Shown here one piece after another: positions 11,033 to 20,949 of a stretch of 64,000 nt of DNA. The position numbers and the translations under genes are program-made. The notes under the pieces are model-generated. The model was not told the origin of the DNA, did not search any database, and saw nothing but the letters and a program-made list of their open reading frames with translations. Within the stretch, counting starts at the first letter, position 1, and each line of letters starts with the position of its first letter. The stretch comes from Isoetes taiwanensis (taxonomy: Eukaryota > Streptophyta > Lycopodiopsida > Isoetales > Isoetaceae), in contig JAJEKV010000050.1 in the NCBI GenBank assembly GCA_021234155.1, forward strand, positions 4,762,550-4,826,549, in the 5' to 3' direction.

Positions 11033-13728
11033 GCTTTTTCTTGTGTCACCATGTTCGACTTGCTTGGCAGTGGCTTTTGAGCCTTTTCCATTGTGACTTG
11101 AATAGTCAGCAGATCCTATTGTCAGTCTATCCTAGTTCTTGGAACAAGTTGGCAAAGAGGGCTTTCCACTTAGCATCTGCTTGGATCATCTGGTCCATCT
11201 GGAAGAGACGAAATCTTCTCATCTTTAAGGGACAGGTCTTTTCAGATACAACAGTGCTTAGTGATGCTCGTAGTCGCATTGTAAAGGCGTACAAGTGTTC
11301 TTCCTTAAACGATGACGTCAAGAGTGTCATTTGGGAGCGATATCTTTAGATTCAAACTTACTCATAGCAAACAGTTGTGCTCGTGGTGATATGTATTCTC
11401 TGCTTTTCTGTGTTATGTATGTGGTGGGTAGTGTTGCCCTAGTGGACATAATCTCCACTGGGTTTTGAGTCCCCCATGTACTCTTTGTATTCTTTTGAAT
11501 AATAAAGGTCCATGTTCATAAAAAAAAAAAAAATGAGTTTCTTCAGAGATACCAAGATTTTTTAGAACTTCCCGACAATAACCGGTGCTACTAAAACTGA
11601 TCAAGATAACATCTTTGCTGCCATTGGGAATCCTGTCGCTATCATGCTTTTTCTTGTGTCACCATGTTCGACTTGCTTGGCAGTGGCTTTTGAGCCTTTT
11701 CCATTGTGACTTGAATAGTCAGCAGATCCTATTGTCAGTCTATCCTAGTTCTTGGAACAAGTTGGCAAAGAGGGCTTTCCACTTAGCATCTGCTTGGATC
11801 ATCTGGTCCATCTGGAAGAGACGAAATCTTCTCATCTTTAAGGGACAGGTCTTTTCAGATACAACAGTGCTTAGTGATGCTCGTAGTCGCATTGTAAAGG
11901 CGTACAAGTGTTCTTCCTTAAACGATGACGTCAAGAGTGTCATTTGGGAGCGATATCTTTAGATTCAAACTTACTCATAGCAAACAGTTGTGCTCGTGGT
12001 GATATGTATTCTCTGCTTTTCTATGTTATGTATGTGGTGGGTAGTATTGCCCTAGTGGACATAATCTCCACTGGGTTTTGAGTCCCCCATGTACTCTTTG
12101 TATTCTTTTGAATAATAAAGGTCCATGTTCATAAAAAAAAAAAAAAAGAGTTTCTTCAGAGATACCAAGATTTTTTTAGAACTTCCCTGACAACTGGTGC
12201 TACTAAAACTGATCAAGATAACATCTTTGCTGCCATTGGGAATCCTGTCGCTATCATGCTTTTTCTTGTGTCACCATGTTCGACTTGCTTGGCAGTGGCT
12301 TTTGAGCCTTTTCCATTGTGACTTGAATAGTCAGCAGATCCTATTGTCAGTCTATCCTAGTTCTTGGAACAAGTTGGCAAAGAGGGCTTTCCACTTAGCA
12401 TCTGCTTGGATCATCTGGTCCATCCGGAAGAGCGAAATCTTCTCATCTTTAAGGGCCGGGGTCTTTTCGGATACAACAATTGCTTAGTGATGCTCGTGAG
12501 TCGCATTGTAAAGGCGTACAAGTGTTCTTCCTTAAACGATGACGTCAAGAGTGTCATTTGGGAGCGATATCTTTAGATTCAAACTTACTCATAGCAAACA
12601 GTTGTGCTCGTGGTGATATGTATTCTCCGCTTTTACGTGGTTATGTATGTGGTGGGTAGTGTTGCCCTAGTGGACATAATCTCCACTTTGGGTTTTGAGT
12701 CCCCATGTACTCTTTGTATTCTTTTGAATAATAAAGGTCCATGTTCATAAAAAAAAAAAAAATGAGTTTCTTCAGAGATACCAAGATTTTTTTAGAACTT
12801 CCCTGACAACTGGTGCTACTAAAACTGATCAAGATAACATCTTTGCTGCCATTGGGAATCCTGTCGCTATCATGCTTTTTCTTGTGTCACCATGTTCGAC
12901 TTGCTTGGCAGTGGCTTTTGAGCCTTTTCCATTGTGACTTGAATAGTCAGCAGATCCTATTGTCAGTCTATCCTAGTTCTTGGAACAAGTTGGCAAAGAG
13001 GGCTTTCCACTTAGCATCTGCTTGGATCATCTGGTCCATCTGGAAGAGACGAAATCTTCTCATCTTTAAGGGACAGGTCTTTTCAGATACAACAGTGCTT
13101 AGTGATGCTCGTAGTCGCATTGTAAAGGCGTACAAGTGTTCTTCCTTAAACAATGACGTCAAGAGTGTCATTTGGGAGCGATATCTTTAGATTCAAACTT
13201 ACTCATAGCAAACAGTTGTGCTCGTGGTGATATGTATTCTCTGCTTTTCTGTGTTATGTATGTGGTGGGTAGTGTTGCCCTAGTGGACATAATCTCCACT
13301 GGGTTTTGAGTCCCCCATGTACTCTTTGTATTCTTTTGAATAATAAAGGTCCATGTTCATAAAAAAAAAAAAAATGAGTTTCTTCAGAGATACCAAGATT
13401 TTTTTAGAACTTCCCTGACAACTGGTGCTACTAAAACTGATCAAGATAACATCTTTGCTGCCATTGGGAATCCTGTCGCTATCATGCTTTTTCTTGTGTC
13501 ACCATGTTCGACTTGCTTGGCAGTGGCTTTTGAGCCTTTTCCATTGTGACTTGAATAGTCAGCAGATCCTATTGTCAGTCTATCCTAGTTCTTGGAACAA
13601 GTTGGCAAAGAGGGCTTTCCACTTAGCATCTGCTTGGATCATCTGGTCCATCTGGAAGAGACGAAATCTTCTCATCTTTAAGGGACAGGTCTTTTCAGAT
13701 ACAACAGTGCTTAGTGATGCTCGTAGTA
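11033..13728 (+). repeat. Tandem array of LINE 3' tails (about 613-bp unit)
   Basis: The block starting gctttttcttgtgtcacc recurs at 11033, 11646, 12258, 12874 and 13486, spacings 612-616 bp. Each unit has about 310 bp coding for a LINE C-terminus (…AFHLASAWIIWSIWKRRN…WERYL, stop), a 3' UTR with AATAAA, and a run of 12-15 A. A constant spacer of about 110 bp (gagtttcttcagagata…gtcgctatcat) follows each poly(A). The spacer reappears after the last copy at 19402-19513, continuing there into older LINE sequence, so it is target sequence amplified with the tail. Copy 3 (12258) carries several indels. Copy 5 is split by the copia element and resumes at 19127. Confidence 0.9.
13710..13727 (+). repeat. 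18-bp direct repeat flanking copia element, left copy
   Basis: CTTAGTGATGCTCGTAGT here recurs at 19127-19144 directly after the right LTR. One extra A (13728) separates it from the left LTR. It is part of the array unit and occurs only once per undisturbed unit. Confidence 0.85.
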
Positions 13729-14326
13729 TGAGAGTTTTTAGCACAAGTGCACACAATGTATTCTATTTTAATACCCTTGCTCAACTTTGTATTCAATATT
13801 CAAAGTAAACTTCAACTAATACAAGGAGCAACTAGTTTGACCATGAAGCAAACTTAATTCAATAATTCATAGCTGGAATAATATAACTCAATGCTCGAAG
13901 ATTCAAAAGTCAGTGATAACCAAATATTACTGCAGTGAAAATAAACCCAGCTTAAATCGACTGATTCAATCACGATTTCAAACAGGATCGCGTGTGTGCA
14001 GATCCAACCGGTTCTCCCCGTATCATCCCATCGATTGAGTCATCACATATATTCAGTAATCTACCGTCAAGGCTGCATTTCCGGAGAGGATAAGCTCACC
14101 GTCCCCGAATTTCGTTCCAGCCAAATATCCCACAGGCCAACCCATACAAAACCAATGTTGACTTCATTTGACCTTTTTTATTTTTCAATGGTATCATTAT
14201 ACCTTAGTAGGTTTGAGACAAAGAAACACTTACCCCAACTGAATGAGAGATGGAATGTACTGACCCCGGCCTCATCTAACCTTAGCAAGCACTGCATTCC
14301 TTGTGCAATGATCTAATATTCTAACA
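13729..14326 (-). repeat. Copia 3' LTR (left)
   Basis: Begins TGAGAGTTTTTAGC and ends TTCTAACA in plus-strand orientation. Nearly identical to 18531-19126. Confidence 0.9.
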
Positions 14327-16298
14327 CTCCTCCTTCATTGCATAAGGAATGAACATTCAGCTGCCTTTGAAACTTTAGAAACTTACTTTCTGGTAGCCCT
14401 TTTGTGAAAATATCTGCTATTTGCTTATCAGTGCTGACATATATCATCTGAATATTTCCTTTGGCTGCTTGATCTCTGATATAATGCATGCTTAATTCTA
14501 TGTGCTTTGTTCTTTCATGCTCAACTGGATTTTTAACAATTGAGATACAGCTCTGACTGTCACAGAAAATAATGGTAGCACTTATCTGCTTAAAATTCAG
14601 CTCCTCAAGTAGTCTTCTAAGCCAAGCTATTTCCCTGGACATCAGACATGAGGCAGCATATTTTGCTTCAGCAGAAGACAATGCAATTGCAGACTGTTTT
14701 TTAGTTCTCCAAGTTATTGGACCCCCAGCCAGGAATATTACATAACCTGTTGTGGACTTTCTTTCCATTTGGTCCCCTGCCCAGTCAGCATCAGAGTAGG
14801 CAAACATTTGTAGGTTTTCATTGTCAAATGTTATCCCATAGTCCTGTGTACCTTTTAAATATTTCAATACCCTTTTTGCTGCCATCCAATGTATTTTGCA
14901 GGGGTTACTACATCTTCTGCTGAGAATGTTTACATCATAACTTATATCAGGCCTTGTGTTGTTGCTTAAGTATAGTAGACAGCCTATTAGAGCTCGATAG
15001 GGAACCTGTTGCATATATTTAAGTTCTTCTCCATCAGCCTCAACATTTGAGGTTAAATTATGTCCTGGCACAATAGGTGTTCTAGCAGTGCAAGCATCCT
15101 GCATATTAAATTTCTTCAACATGTTCTCTATGTGTCCTCTTTGTTTTAACTTGAGCACTTTATTTTTTCTGTCCCTTATGACTTCAATACCCAGAAACTT
15201 CTGCAAGGGCCCTAAATCTGTCATTTTAAATCTGTCTTTCAGAATATTCTTGCAAATATTTAAACAATTCACAGAATTGGCAACCATGATGCAATCATCC
15301 ACATACAAGGCAATAATGCAAAATTCATCTTCCATTTTATACCTATACAAATTCCCATCATTCTGTAATTTCTGAAAACCATGTTCTCTAAGAAAAGAAT
15401 CCATACAAAGATACCATTCCCTCGGAGCTTGCTTAAGACCATATACTGCTCTGTTCAATTTCCAAACTAAATTTTCTCCTTTTTCAAAACCAGGAGGCTG
15501 TTTCATAAAGATATTTTCTTCTAAGGTTGCATTTAAAAAGGCTGTTTTCACATCCATATGATGTATTTCAAAGTCAAGAGCAGTTGCTAGACTTAGTAAC
15601 AGTCTTATGCTAGTGAGCTTTACTATAGGGGAATATGTTTCATCATAATCTTCACCCTGTTTTTGTGTAAATCCCTGTGCAACCAAACGTGCCTTGTACT
15701 TTTTTGTATCATCTGCATTAGACTTAATTTTGAATATCCACTTGCTGCCAACTACATTTTGTCCAGCAGGTCGTTCTGTCATATCATATGTATGAGTATC
15801 ATTAAAGGAATTTAGTTCATCAACCATAGCATTTTTCCATTGCTTAGCATTTGGGCTTTCCAGGGCTTGCTCAACCGTTCTGGGCACTTCCACATCTTCT
15901 ATTATAGCCATAATTTGTTCAATCATATCTGTTTCTTGTTCTTGTTCAAGCCTCTTGCTTCCACCTGTGATATTCCTGCCATAAGCTTCCTGATCAAACT
16001 GAATTTCATCTTTAAGTCTTTGAGCTTCTGTTCTTCTTTTCTTTGTCTTTTTCTCAGGCACTAGACCATTCTCAACCATTTCTGCAGGTTCAGACTCAGC
16101 CCCTTGTACTTGAGTCATATTTTCTTCCCCTTTATTTTCATTGTTTTCATCCTCCTCCTCTGCATAATCAACTTGTTTGTTTGTTATTTCTGCAGGTTTG
16201 ACAGCAGCAACCTTTTCAGTGATTTGATGTCTATTTTGATAAAGAAGAAGAAGAAGAGATTTTAACGTCACGCCACAAGGCTTTTGAGTGGCTATCAT
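14313..16298 (-). CDS. Copia pol, C-terminal part: reverse transcriptase and RNase H
   Basis: 661 codons. The N-terminal about 130 residues are an acidic linker. RVT_2-type reverse transcriptase follows from GSKWIFKIKSNADDTKKYKARLVAQG, with catalytic motifs HHMDVKTAFLN and ALYVDDCIMV, so the YVDD box is intact. The RNase H follows: TTGYVIFLAGGPITW, SSAEAKY, FCDSQSCI, KHIELSMHYIRD. The frame ends inside the LTR. It overlaps the integrase frame at 16231-16298 in a different frame, which marks a frameshift in what is normally one polyprotein. Confidence 0.95.
   Translation of the reverse strand: MIATQKPCGVTLKSLLLLLYQNRHQITEKVAAVKPAEITNKQVDYAEEEDENNENKGEENMTQVQGAESEPAEMVENGLVPEKKTKKRRTEAQRLKDEIQFDQEAYGRNITGGSKRLEQEQETDMIEQIMAIIEDVEVPRTVEQALESPNAKQWKNAMVDELNSFNDTHTYDMTERPAGQNVVGSKWIFKIKSNADDTKKYKARLVAQGFTQKQGEDYDETYSPIVKLTSIRLLLSLATALDFEIHHMDVKTAFLNATLEENIFMKQPPGFEKGENLVWKLNRAVYGLKQAPREWYLCMDSFLREHGFQKLQNDGNLYRYKMEDEFCIIALYVDDCIMVANSVNCLNICKNILKDRFKMTDLGPLQKFLGIEVIRDRKNKVLKLKQRGHIENMLKKFNMQDACTARTPIVPGHNLTSNVEADGEELKYMQQVPYRALIGCLLYLSNNTRPDISYDVNILSRRCSNPCKIHWMAAKRVLKYLKGTQDYGITFDNENLQMFAYSDADWAGDQMERKSTTGYVIFLAGGPITWRTKKQSAIALSSAEAKYAASCLMSREIAWLRRLLEELNFKQISATIIFCDSQSCISIVKNPVEHERTKHIELSMHYIRDQAAKGNIQMIYVSTDKQIADIFTKGLPESKFLKFQRQLNVHSLCNEGGVLEY
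14327..14336 (-). other. Polypurine tract of copia element
   Basis: Reads GAAGGAGGAG on the minus strand, directly before the 3' LTR; the expected plus-strand primer site. Confidence 0.8.
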
Positions 16299-17922
16299 AG
16301 CCTACCAAAAAACCAATTTCAGCTTTGGCATCAAGTTTCTTTCTAAGCTCATCTGGTTTATGTACATAGGCTAGGCATCCATAAACTTTGTATTTGTCGT
16401 AATTGATTTCTGAATCTTCACCATACCACAACAATTCAGGAATGTTACCTTGTAAACTTGAAGAGGGCAATTTATTTTGAATGCTATTGGCAGTCAACAG
16501 AGCTTCTTCCCACAAATAGTTAGGCAGCCCACTATTCTTAATCATTGACCTAACTGCATTCATCAAGGTCCTATTCCTTCTTTCTGCCACACCATTTTGC
16601 TGAGGGCTATATCTACAAGTCAATTGTCTTTTAATGCCATTAGCTATGCAAAAACTTTTAAATTTGGCTGAGAGATACTCTCCTCCTCGATCAGACCTTA
16701 TACCTGTTTGTCTTTCAGATTCTATTACAAATTGCTTAAAAGCAAGCAAAGCTTGAGATTTGTTGGCCAGCAAGTAACATTTGCATTTTCTTGAATAATC
16801 ATCAATAAAGGTAATGAAATACCTTTTCCCAGTTCTACTTCTGACATTCAGAGGTCCACACAAGTCTGTGTGAACTAATTCTAAAACTTCCTTGGATTTC
16901 TTTTTTGATCTAAGAAAGGGCAGCCTACTTATCTTGCCCAACATGCATCCTTCACAAATATGACCTTTTTCATTATTCTCATATTTAATAAACCCTTTCT
17001 TTGCTAAAAGTTTAAGATTATTGGCATGAGTATGTGCCAATCGATTATGCCACAACTCAAACTCAGACAGCATCAGAACTTGACAAGTCAAATCATTGGC
17101 ATGTTCTAGTTGAAACAATTTTCCAACTCGTTTAGCATGAAATTTGATTTCATTATCAAACCAAATGTTACAACCAACATCTTCAAAAACAACTCTGTAG
17201 CCTAAGTCAACCAACTGACTAACAGAGATCAGATTTTTTATTATTCCTGGCACACATAAAACATTCTTAATGTCTACTATATTTCCATGCAAATCCCACA
17301 ATTGAAGCAATCCCCTTCCCTCAATCTTCTGCAGTGCTCCATTTCCAACTTGGATGCTTCTAGATTGTTCTTGTTCCAAATTTTTGAGCAGCTCAGAAGA
17401 GTGGACTACTGATCTTTCAGCTCCACTATCAACTACAAGAGCATGAGATAAATTGTTAGCATGAATTTTCTTTTCAAGAATTGAGTTTAGCAATTGTACC
17501 TCATCTTCATCCACAATTTTCTCACTTCCTTCATGCTCTTGTGCAATAAAGGTGCCAGCAGATCTTCTTCCTCCTCCTCGGCCTCTTGAGGTAAATCTAC
17601 CTCTGCTGGACCCTCCTCTTCCTCTTCCTAACTCTTTAGGAGTAGGACATTTTGAAGCTAAATGGCCTTGACCACCACAAGTGTAACAATAGAACTCATT
17701 CTTTTTAAGCTTAGGACAGTTGCTTTTTATGTGACCAGCCTCATGACAATAGTAACAAATGGTTTTATCTTGTCTCTTACTGCCAGCATACAAGATTTTA
17801 GATTGTTCTTCAGTCCCTTTAGCAACCTTTTTTTGTTCTACTTCAGTTCTGATAATAGTTTCAGCTTCATCTCTATTTTTTGCAACATTTCTAATGAACA
17901 ATCCCAATTGCTCATTATCCAT
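16231..17922 (-). CDS. Copia gag C-terminus, protease and integrase
   Basis: 563 codons. Two CCHC zinc knuckles (CYYCHEAGHIKSNC and CYTCGGQGHLASKC) end gag and are followed by an Arg/Gly-rich stretch. The aspartic protease has VVDSGAERSVVHS. The pre-integrase zinc domain has WHNRLAHTH…CEGCMLGK. The integrase core has VHTDLCGP, IRSDRGGEY and NGVAERRNR, the D, D and E of the catalytic triad. The natural N-terminus lies in the gag frame upstream, joined by a frameshift near 17960. Confidence 0.95.
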   Translation of the reverse strand: MDNEQLGLFIRNVAKNRDEAETIIRTEVEQKKVAKGTEEQSKILYAGSKRQDKTICYYCHEAGHIKSNCPKLKKNEFYCYTCGGQGHLASKCPTPKELGRGRGGSSRGRFTSRGRGGGRRSAGTFIAQEHEGSEKIVDEDEVQLLNSILEKKIHANNLSHALVVDSGAERSVVHSSELLKNLEQEQSRSIQVGNGALQKIEGRGLLQLWDLHGNIVDIKNVLCVPGIIKNLISVSQLVDLGYRVVFEDVGCNIWFDNEIKFHAKRVGKLFQLEHANDLTCQVLMLSEFELWHNRLAHTHANNLKLLAKKGFIKYENNEKGHICEGCMLGKISRLPFLRSKKKSKEVLELVHTDLCGPLNVRSRTGKRYFITFIDDYSRKCKCYLLANKSQALLAFKQFVIESERQTGIRSDRGGEYLSAKFKSFCIANGIKRQLTCRYSPQQNGVAERRNRTLMNAVRSMIKNSGLPNYLWEEALLTANSIQNKLPSSSLQGNIPELLWYGEDSEINYDKYKVYGCLAYVHKPDELRKKLDAKAEIGFLVGYDSHSKALWRDVKISSSSSLSK

Positions 17923-17939
17923 AACAGCTCTTGCAATGG

Positions 17940-18493
17940 CTAAGACCTGATACCTCTCAGATAATTCAACTCCAGCCCTCCTAAGTCTGCCACTATGTTA
18001 TCAAACTTATTAAAGAAGTCTGATACATCATCTTCTTCATGTAACTTAAGATTTCTTAGTTCTTTGTCCAGCAAGTCTATTTGTGACGAGGTTTTCTCCT
18101 CATAGTGCTTAAGCATAAACATCCACATTTCCCTAGGACTTTTGTTTCTCAATTTCAGCCTAATTGTAGGACTTACCTTACAAGCAATAATGCCTTGTGC
18201 TTCTTTAATCTTGGCTAAACTAGCCCGACCCTAGTTCCTTTGCTTTTCTCGAGGTAGCCTCTCCCACTGCCGGGCGATATCTCCCTCGACCTTTTGCGGA
18301 GAGGCGGCCGAAGAAGACTTGAACTTGCAGTTGTGTTTGCAACACCTGCACCAGTAACAGTAGGATCAACAAGATCCCATAAGTCTTCCACTTCCAATAC
18401 ATGCTTGACAGCATCTTTCCAAATCTGAAAGCCAGGGCCTCCTTTGTATACTTCAACTGTGGCCAAAAGACCAGCACCAAATCGACTTGCCAT
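17940..18493 (-). pseudogene. Copia gag, N-terminal part (frameshifted)
   Basis: Starts at 18493 with MASRFGAGLL and WKDAVKHVLEVEDLWDLVDP, a typical copia gag start. The frame is lost near 18220-18320. A later frame (18152-17940) carries the gag segment MLKHYEEKTSSQIDLLDKEL and LHEEDDVSDFFNKFDNIVADL. This connects to the next frame by a second frameshift near 17960. Confidence 0.85.
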
Positions 18494-18514
18494 TATTCCT
18501 GCAAATGATCACCT

Positions 18515-18528
18515 GAGTTCTGATACCA
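18515..18528 (-). other. Primer-binding site of copia element
   Basis: On the minus strand TGGTATCAGAACTC follows the 5' LTR after two bases. TGGTATCAGA is the usual plant copia site complementary to initiator tRNA-Met. Confidence 0.85.
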
Positions 18529-18530
18529 GA

Positions 18531-19126
18531 TGAGCGTTTTTAGCACAAGTGCACACAATGTATTCTATTTTAATACCCTTGCTCAACTTTGTATTCAATA
18601 TTCAAAGTAAACTTCAACTAATACAAGGAGCAACTAGTTTGACCATGAAGCAAACTTAATTCAATAATTCATAGCTGGAATAATATAACTCAATGCTCGA
18701 AGATTCAAAAGTCAGTGATAACCAAATATTACTGCAGTGAAAATAAACCCAGCTTAAATCGACTGATTCAATCACGATTTCAAACAGGATCGCGTGTGTG
18801 CAGATCCAACCGGTTCTCCCCGTATCATCCCATCGATTGAGTCATCACATATATTCAGTAATCTACCGTCAAGGCTGCATTTCCGGAGAGGATAAGCTCA
18901 CCGTCCCCGAACTTCGTTCCAGCCAAATATCCCACAGGCCAACCCATACAAAACCAATGTTGACTTCGTTTGACCTTTTTTATTTTTCAATGGTATCATT
19001 ATACCTTAGTAGGTTTGAGACAAAGAAACACTTACCCCAACTGAATGAGAGATGGAATGTACTGACCCCGGCCTCATCTAACCTTAGCAAGCACTGCATT
19101 CCTTGTGCAATGATCTAATATTAACA
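18531..19126 (-). repeat. Copia 5' LTR (right)
   Basis: 596 bp; matches 13729-14326 except for a few substitutions (for example GAGAG/GAGCG at the start) and loss of CT before the terminal AACA. Confidence 0.9.
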
Positions 19127-19401
19127 CTTAGTGATGCTCGTAGTCGCATTGTAAATGCGTACAAGTGTTCTTCCTTAAACGATGACGTCAAGAGTGTCAT
19201 TTGGGAGCGATATCTTTAGATTCAAACTTACTCATAGCAAACAGTTGTGCTCGTGGTGATATGTATTCTCTGCTTTTCTGTGTTATGTATGTGGTGGGTA
19301 GTGTTGCCCTAGTGGACATAATCTCCACTGGGTTTTGAGTCCCCCATGTACTCTTTGTATTCTTTTGAATAATAAAGGTCCATGTTCATAAAAAAAAAAA
19401 A
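19127..19401 (+). repeat. Fifth LINE-tail copy, right part
   Basis: Resumes the array unit interrupted at 13728, including the WERYL stop region, AATAAA and poly(A). The first 18 bp repeat 13710-13727. Confidence 0.9.
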
Positions 19402-20880
19402 TGAGTTTCTTCAGAGATAACAAGATTTTTTTAGAACTTCCCTGACAACTGGTGCTACTAAAACTGATCAAGATAACATCTTTGCTGCCATTGGGAATCC
19501 TGTCGCTATCATGGATTATGAATATCTTGCAATCCCAGATAAAAAATAAATCTTTCACACTCTCAAAGATATGGAAAAAGGCAAGAGCCCAGGTCCAGAC
19601 AGTTTCCCTCCAACTGCAAGCTATGTTCAAATGCCATTGAATTCATTTAGAAAATACTCCCCTGCCCTGCTATTCAGGATTTCTGGTCTTGGCTCCAAGT
19701 TGACCTTAGTTCAAAAGGCTTTAATATTGGTAACCATAGATCCTTGAAGCATTTTCTGCTAGAATCCAACAAATTCTTGAATATTGTCAGATGAATTACT
19801 CTCTGGATTGTTTGGTTGCATAGAAACAGGGCTATTTACTCTAATTCTAGCGTTAATATCACCTGGATGAAGGTTGCATGGTAGATTGAACTACCTAAAT
19901 CCGAAATGGCTTACAAACAAAGTAGTGGTGGTAATTTTAATCATAGCTAGATTATCTTAGACTACTTCATAGGTTCTAGCAATTTCTTCATATGCAATGA
20001 TATGAACCTAACAATTGATGCCTTTGTGTCTTATAGAGCTGCCGACAACTATTACAACTAGATTCGCTTGCAAATTAAAGATTGAAGACTTATCTCCAAA
20101 CAGTTTCCAGATTTGGCTTTTTGAGAATGGTTAGAGTCTACCTGGAAATCTAGGAGAAGCTCTGCTTGGCATGTACCCTTTCATGCTACATGGGCTTCAA
20201 ATGTTGTCCTTGGATTGTGTTCTGTCTTTTTTTGAGAGACTCCTAACAGAGAAGCGGTTCACACAGTTAAAAAAGCATATACTACCATCAATGAGGCTCC
20301 GGTGTCCAGCAGATTCACCCCTTCTAGTTGTATGCTATTGAACTAGAGTGGCAAACATTCTTTGGCTGACACATACCTCAGGTGCAGCTAATGCTTTCCC
20401 TCTAGGACAAGGTCATATGGAAGGTGCCTTTTATCATTAGACCAATGTAACACTTGGCCCCTCAAACCGTCAGATTTCACCCGATCCTCCAAATTCTACT
20501 ACCTCTTCCTTTGCCATATCTTCCACCTATGCCTGCTCAATCATAGCCCATTCTCCCTCCACCTCCAATGCCACATCCCCTACAATTCTCATCATCAAAT
20601 AGCTTCTCATAAACACTTGATCTCCATGATCAGATCTCTAAGACTCTTTAGGTACAGAATTCACAAGTCTCAAGCAGCAGATCTATATTATAGAAAGGCA
20701 ATATACATGGTTAATTTTGGACAAATGACAATTGTAAGATCATATGTTTTTAATTTGTTTGGTGTCTCTAGCTTCTATGTATGCCTCCATAGGCTGCAAC
20801 TATATGTTAAGGTAAGGGTGCTTTCTCCCCCTTATTGTATCTCATGCAATCTTATTATATGATAAATATAAATCTTTCCT
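19402..20880 (+). mobile_element. Degenerate LINE fragment
   Basis: The constant array spacer continues here into protein-like sequence. At about 19560-19605 MEKGKSPGPDSFP is the KxPGPDGF motif that opens plant LINE reverse transcriptases. At about 19790-19880 LWIVWLHRNRAIYSNSSVN resembles a LINE C-terminal W-x2-W-x2-RN block, so most of the reverse transcriptase is missing. Many stops. Sense strand is plus. Confidence 0.6.
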
Positions 20881-20886
20881 TTCTTT

Positions 20887-20939
20887 AAGAAGGGGGGAGG
20901 GGAGAGGGGAGAAGGGAGGGGGGAGTGGGGAGAGAGGGA
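20887..20939 (+). repeat. G-rich polypurine tract
   Basis: About 50 bases of only A, G and one T, with several runs of three to six G, compatible with G-quadruplex formation on the plus strand. Confidence 0.8.
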
Positions 20940-20949
20940 TTACCAGTCT

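Larger units (their letters stand above)
13729..19126 (-). mobile_element. Ty1/copia LTR retrotransposon, nearly intact
   Basis: LTRs 13729-14326 (598 bp) and 18531-19126 (596 bp) start TG and end CA. By eye they differ at about three positions plus one 2-bp indel, so insertion is recent. Transcription runs leftward: a primer-binding site lies inside the right LTR, a polypurine tract inside the left LTR, and gag, protease, integrase, reverse transcriptase and RNase H follow in copia order. Three frame breaks are seen, so the copy is probably not autonomous as written. It sits in the fifth unit of the LINE-tail array. Confidence 0.95.

Noticed and set aside
11585-11962. 125-aa open frame recurring through the array
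   Set aside because: It is spacer fused to a LINE C-terminus by tandem amplification, not a gene; the antisense 67-aa frames are shadows.
13996-14316. 106-aa open frame, repeated at 18798-19118
   Set aside because: Lies wholly inside both copia LTRs on the strand opposite to transcription; present twice only because the LTRs are.
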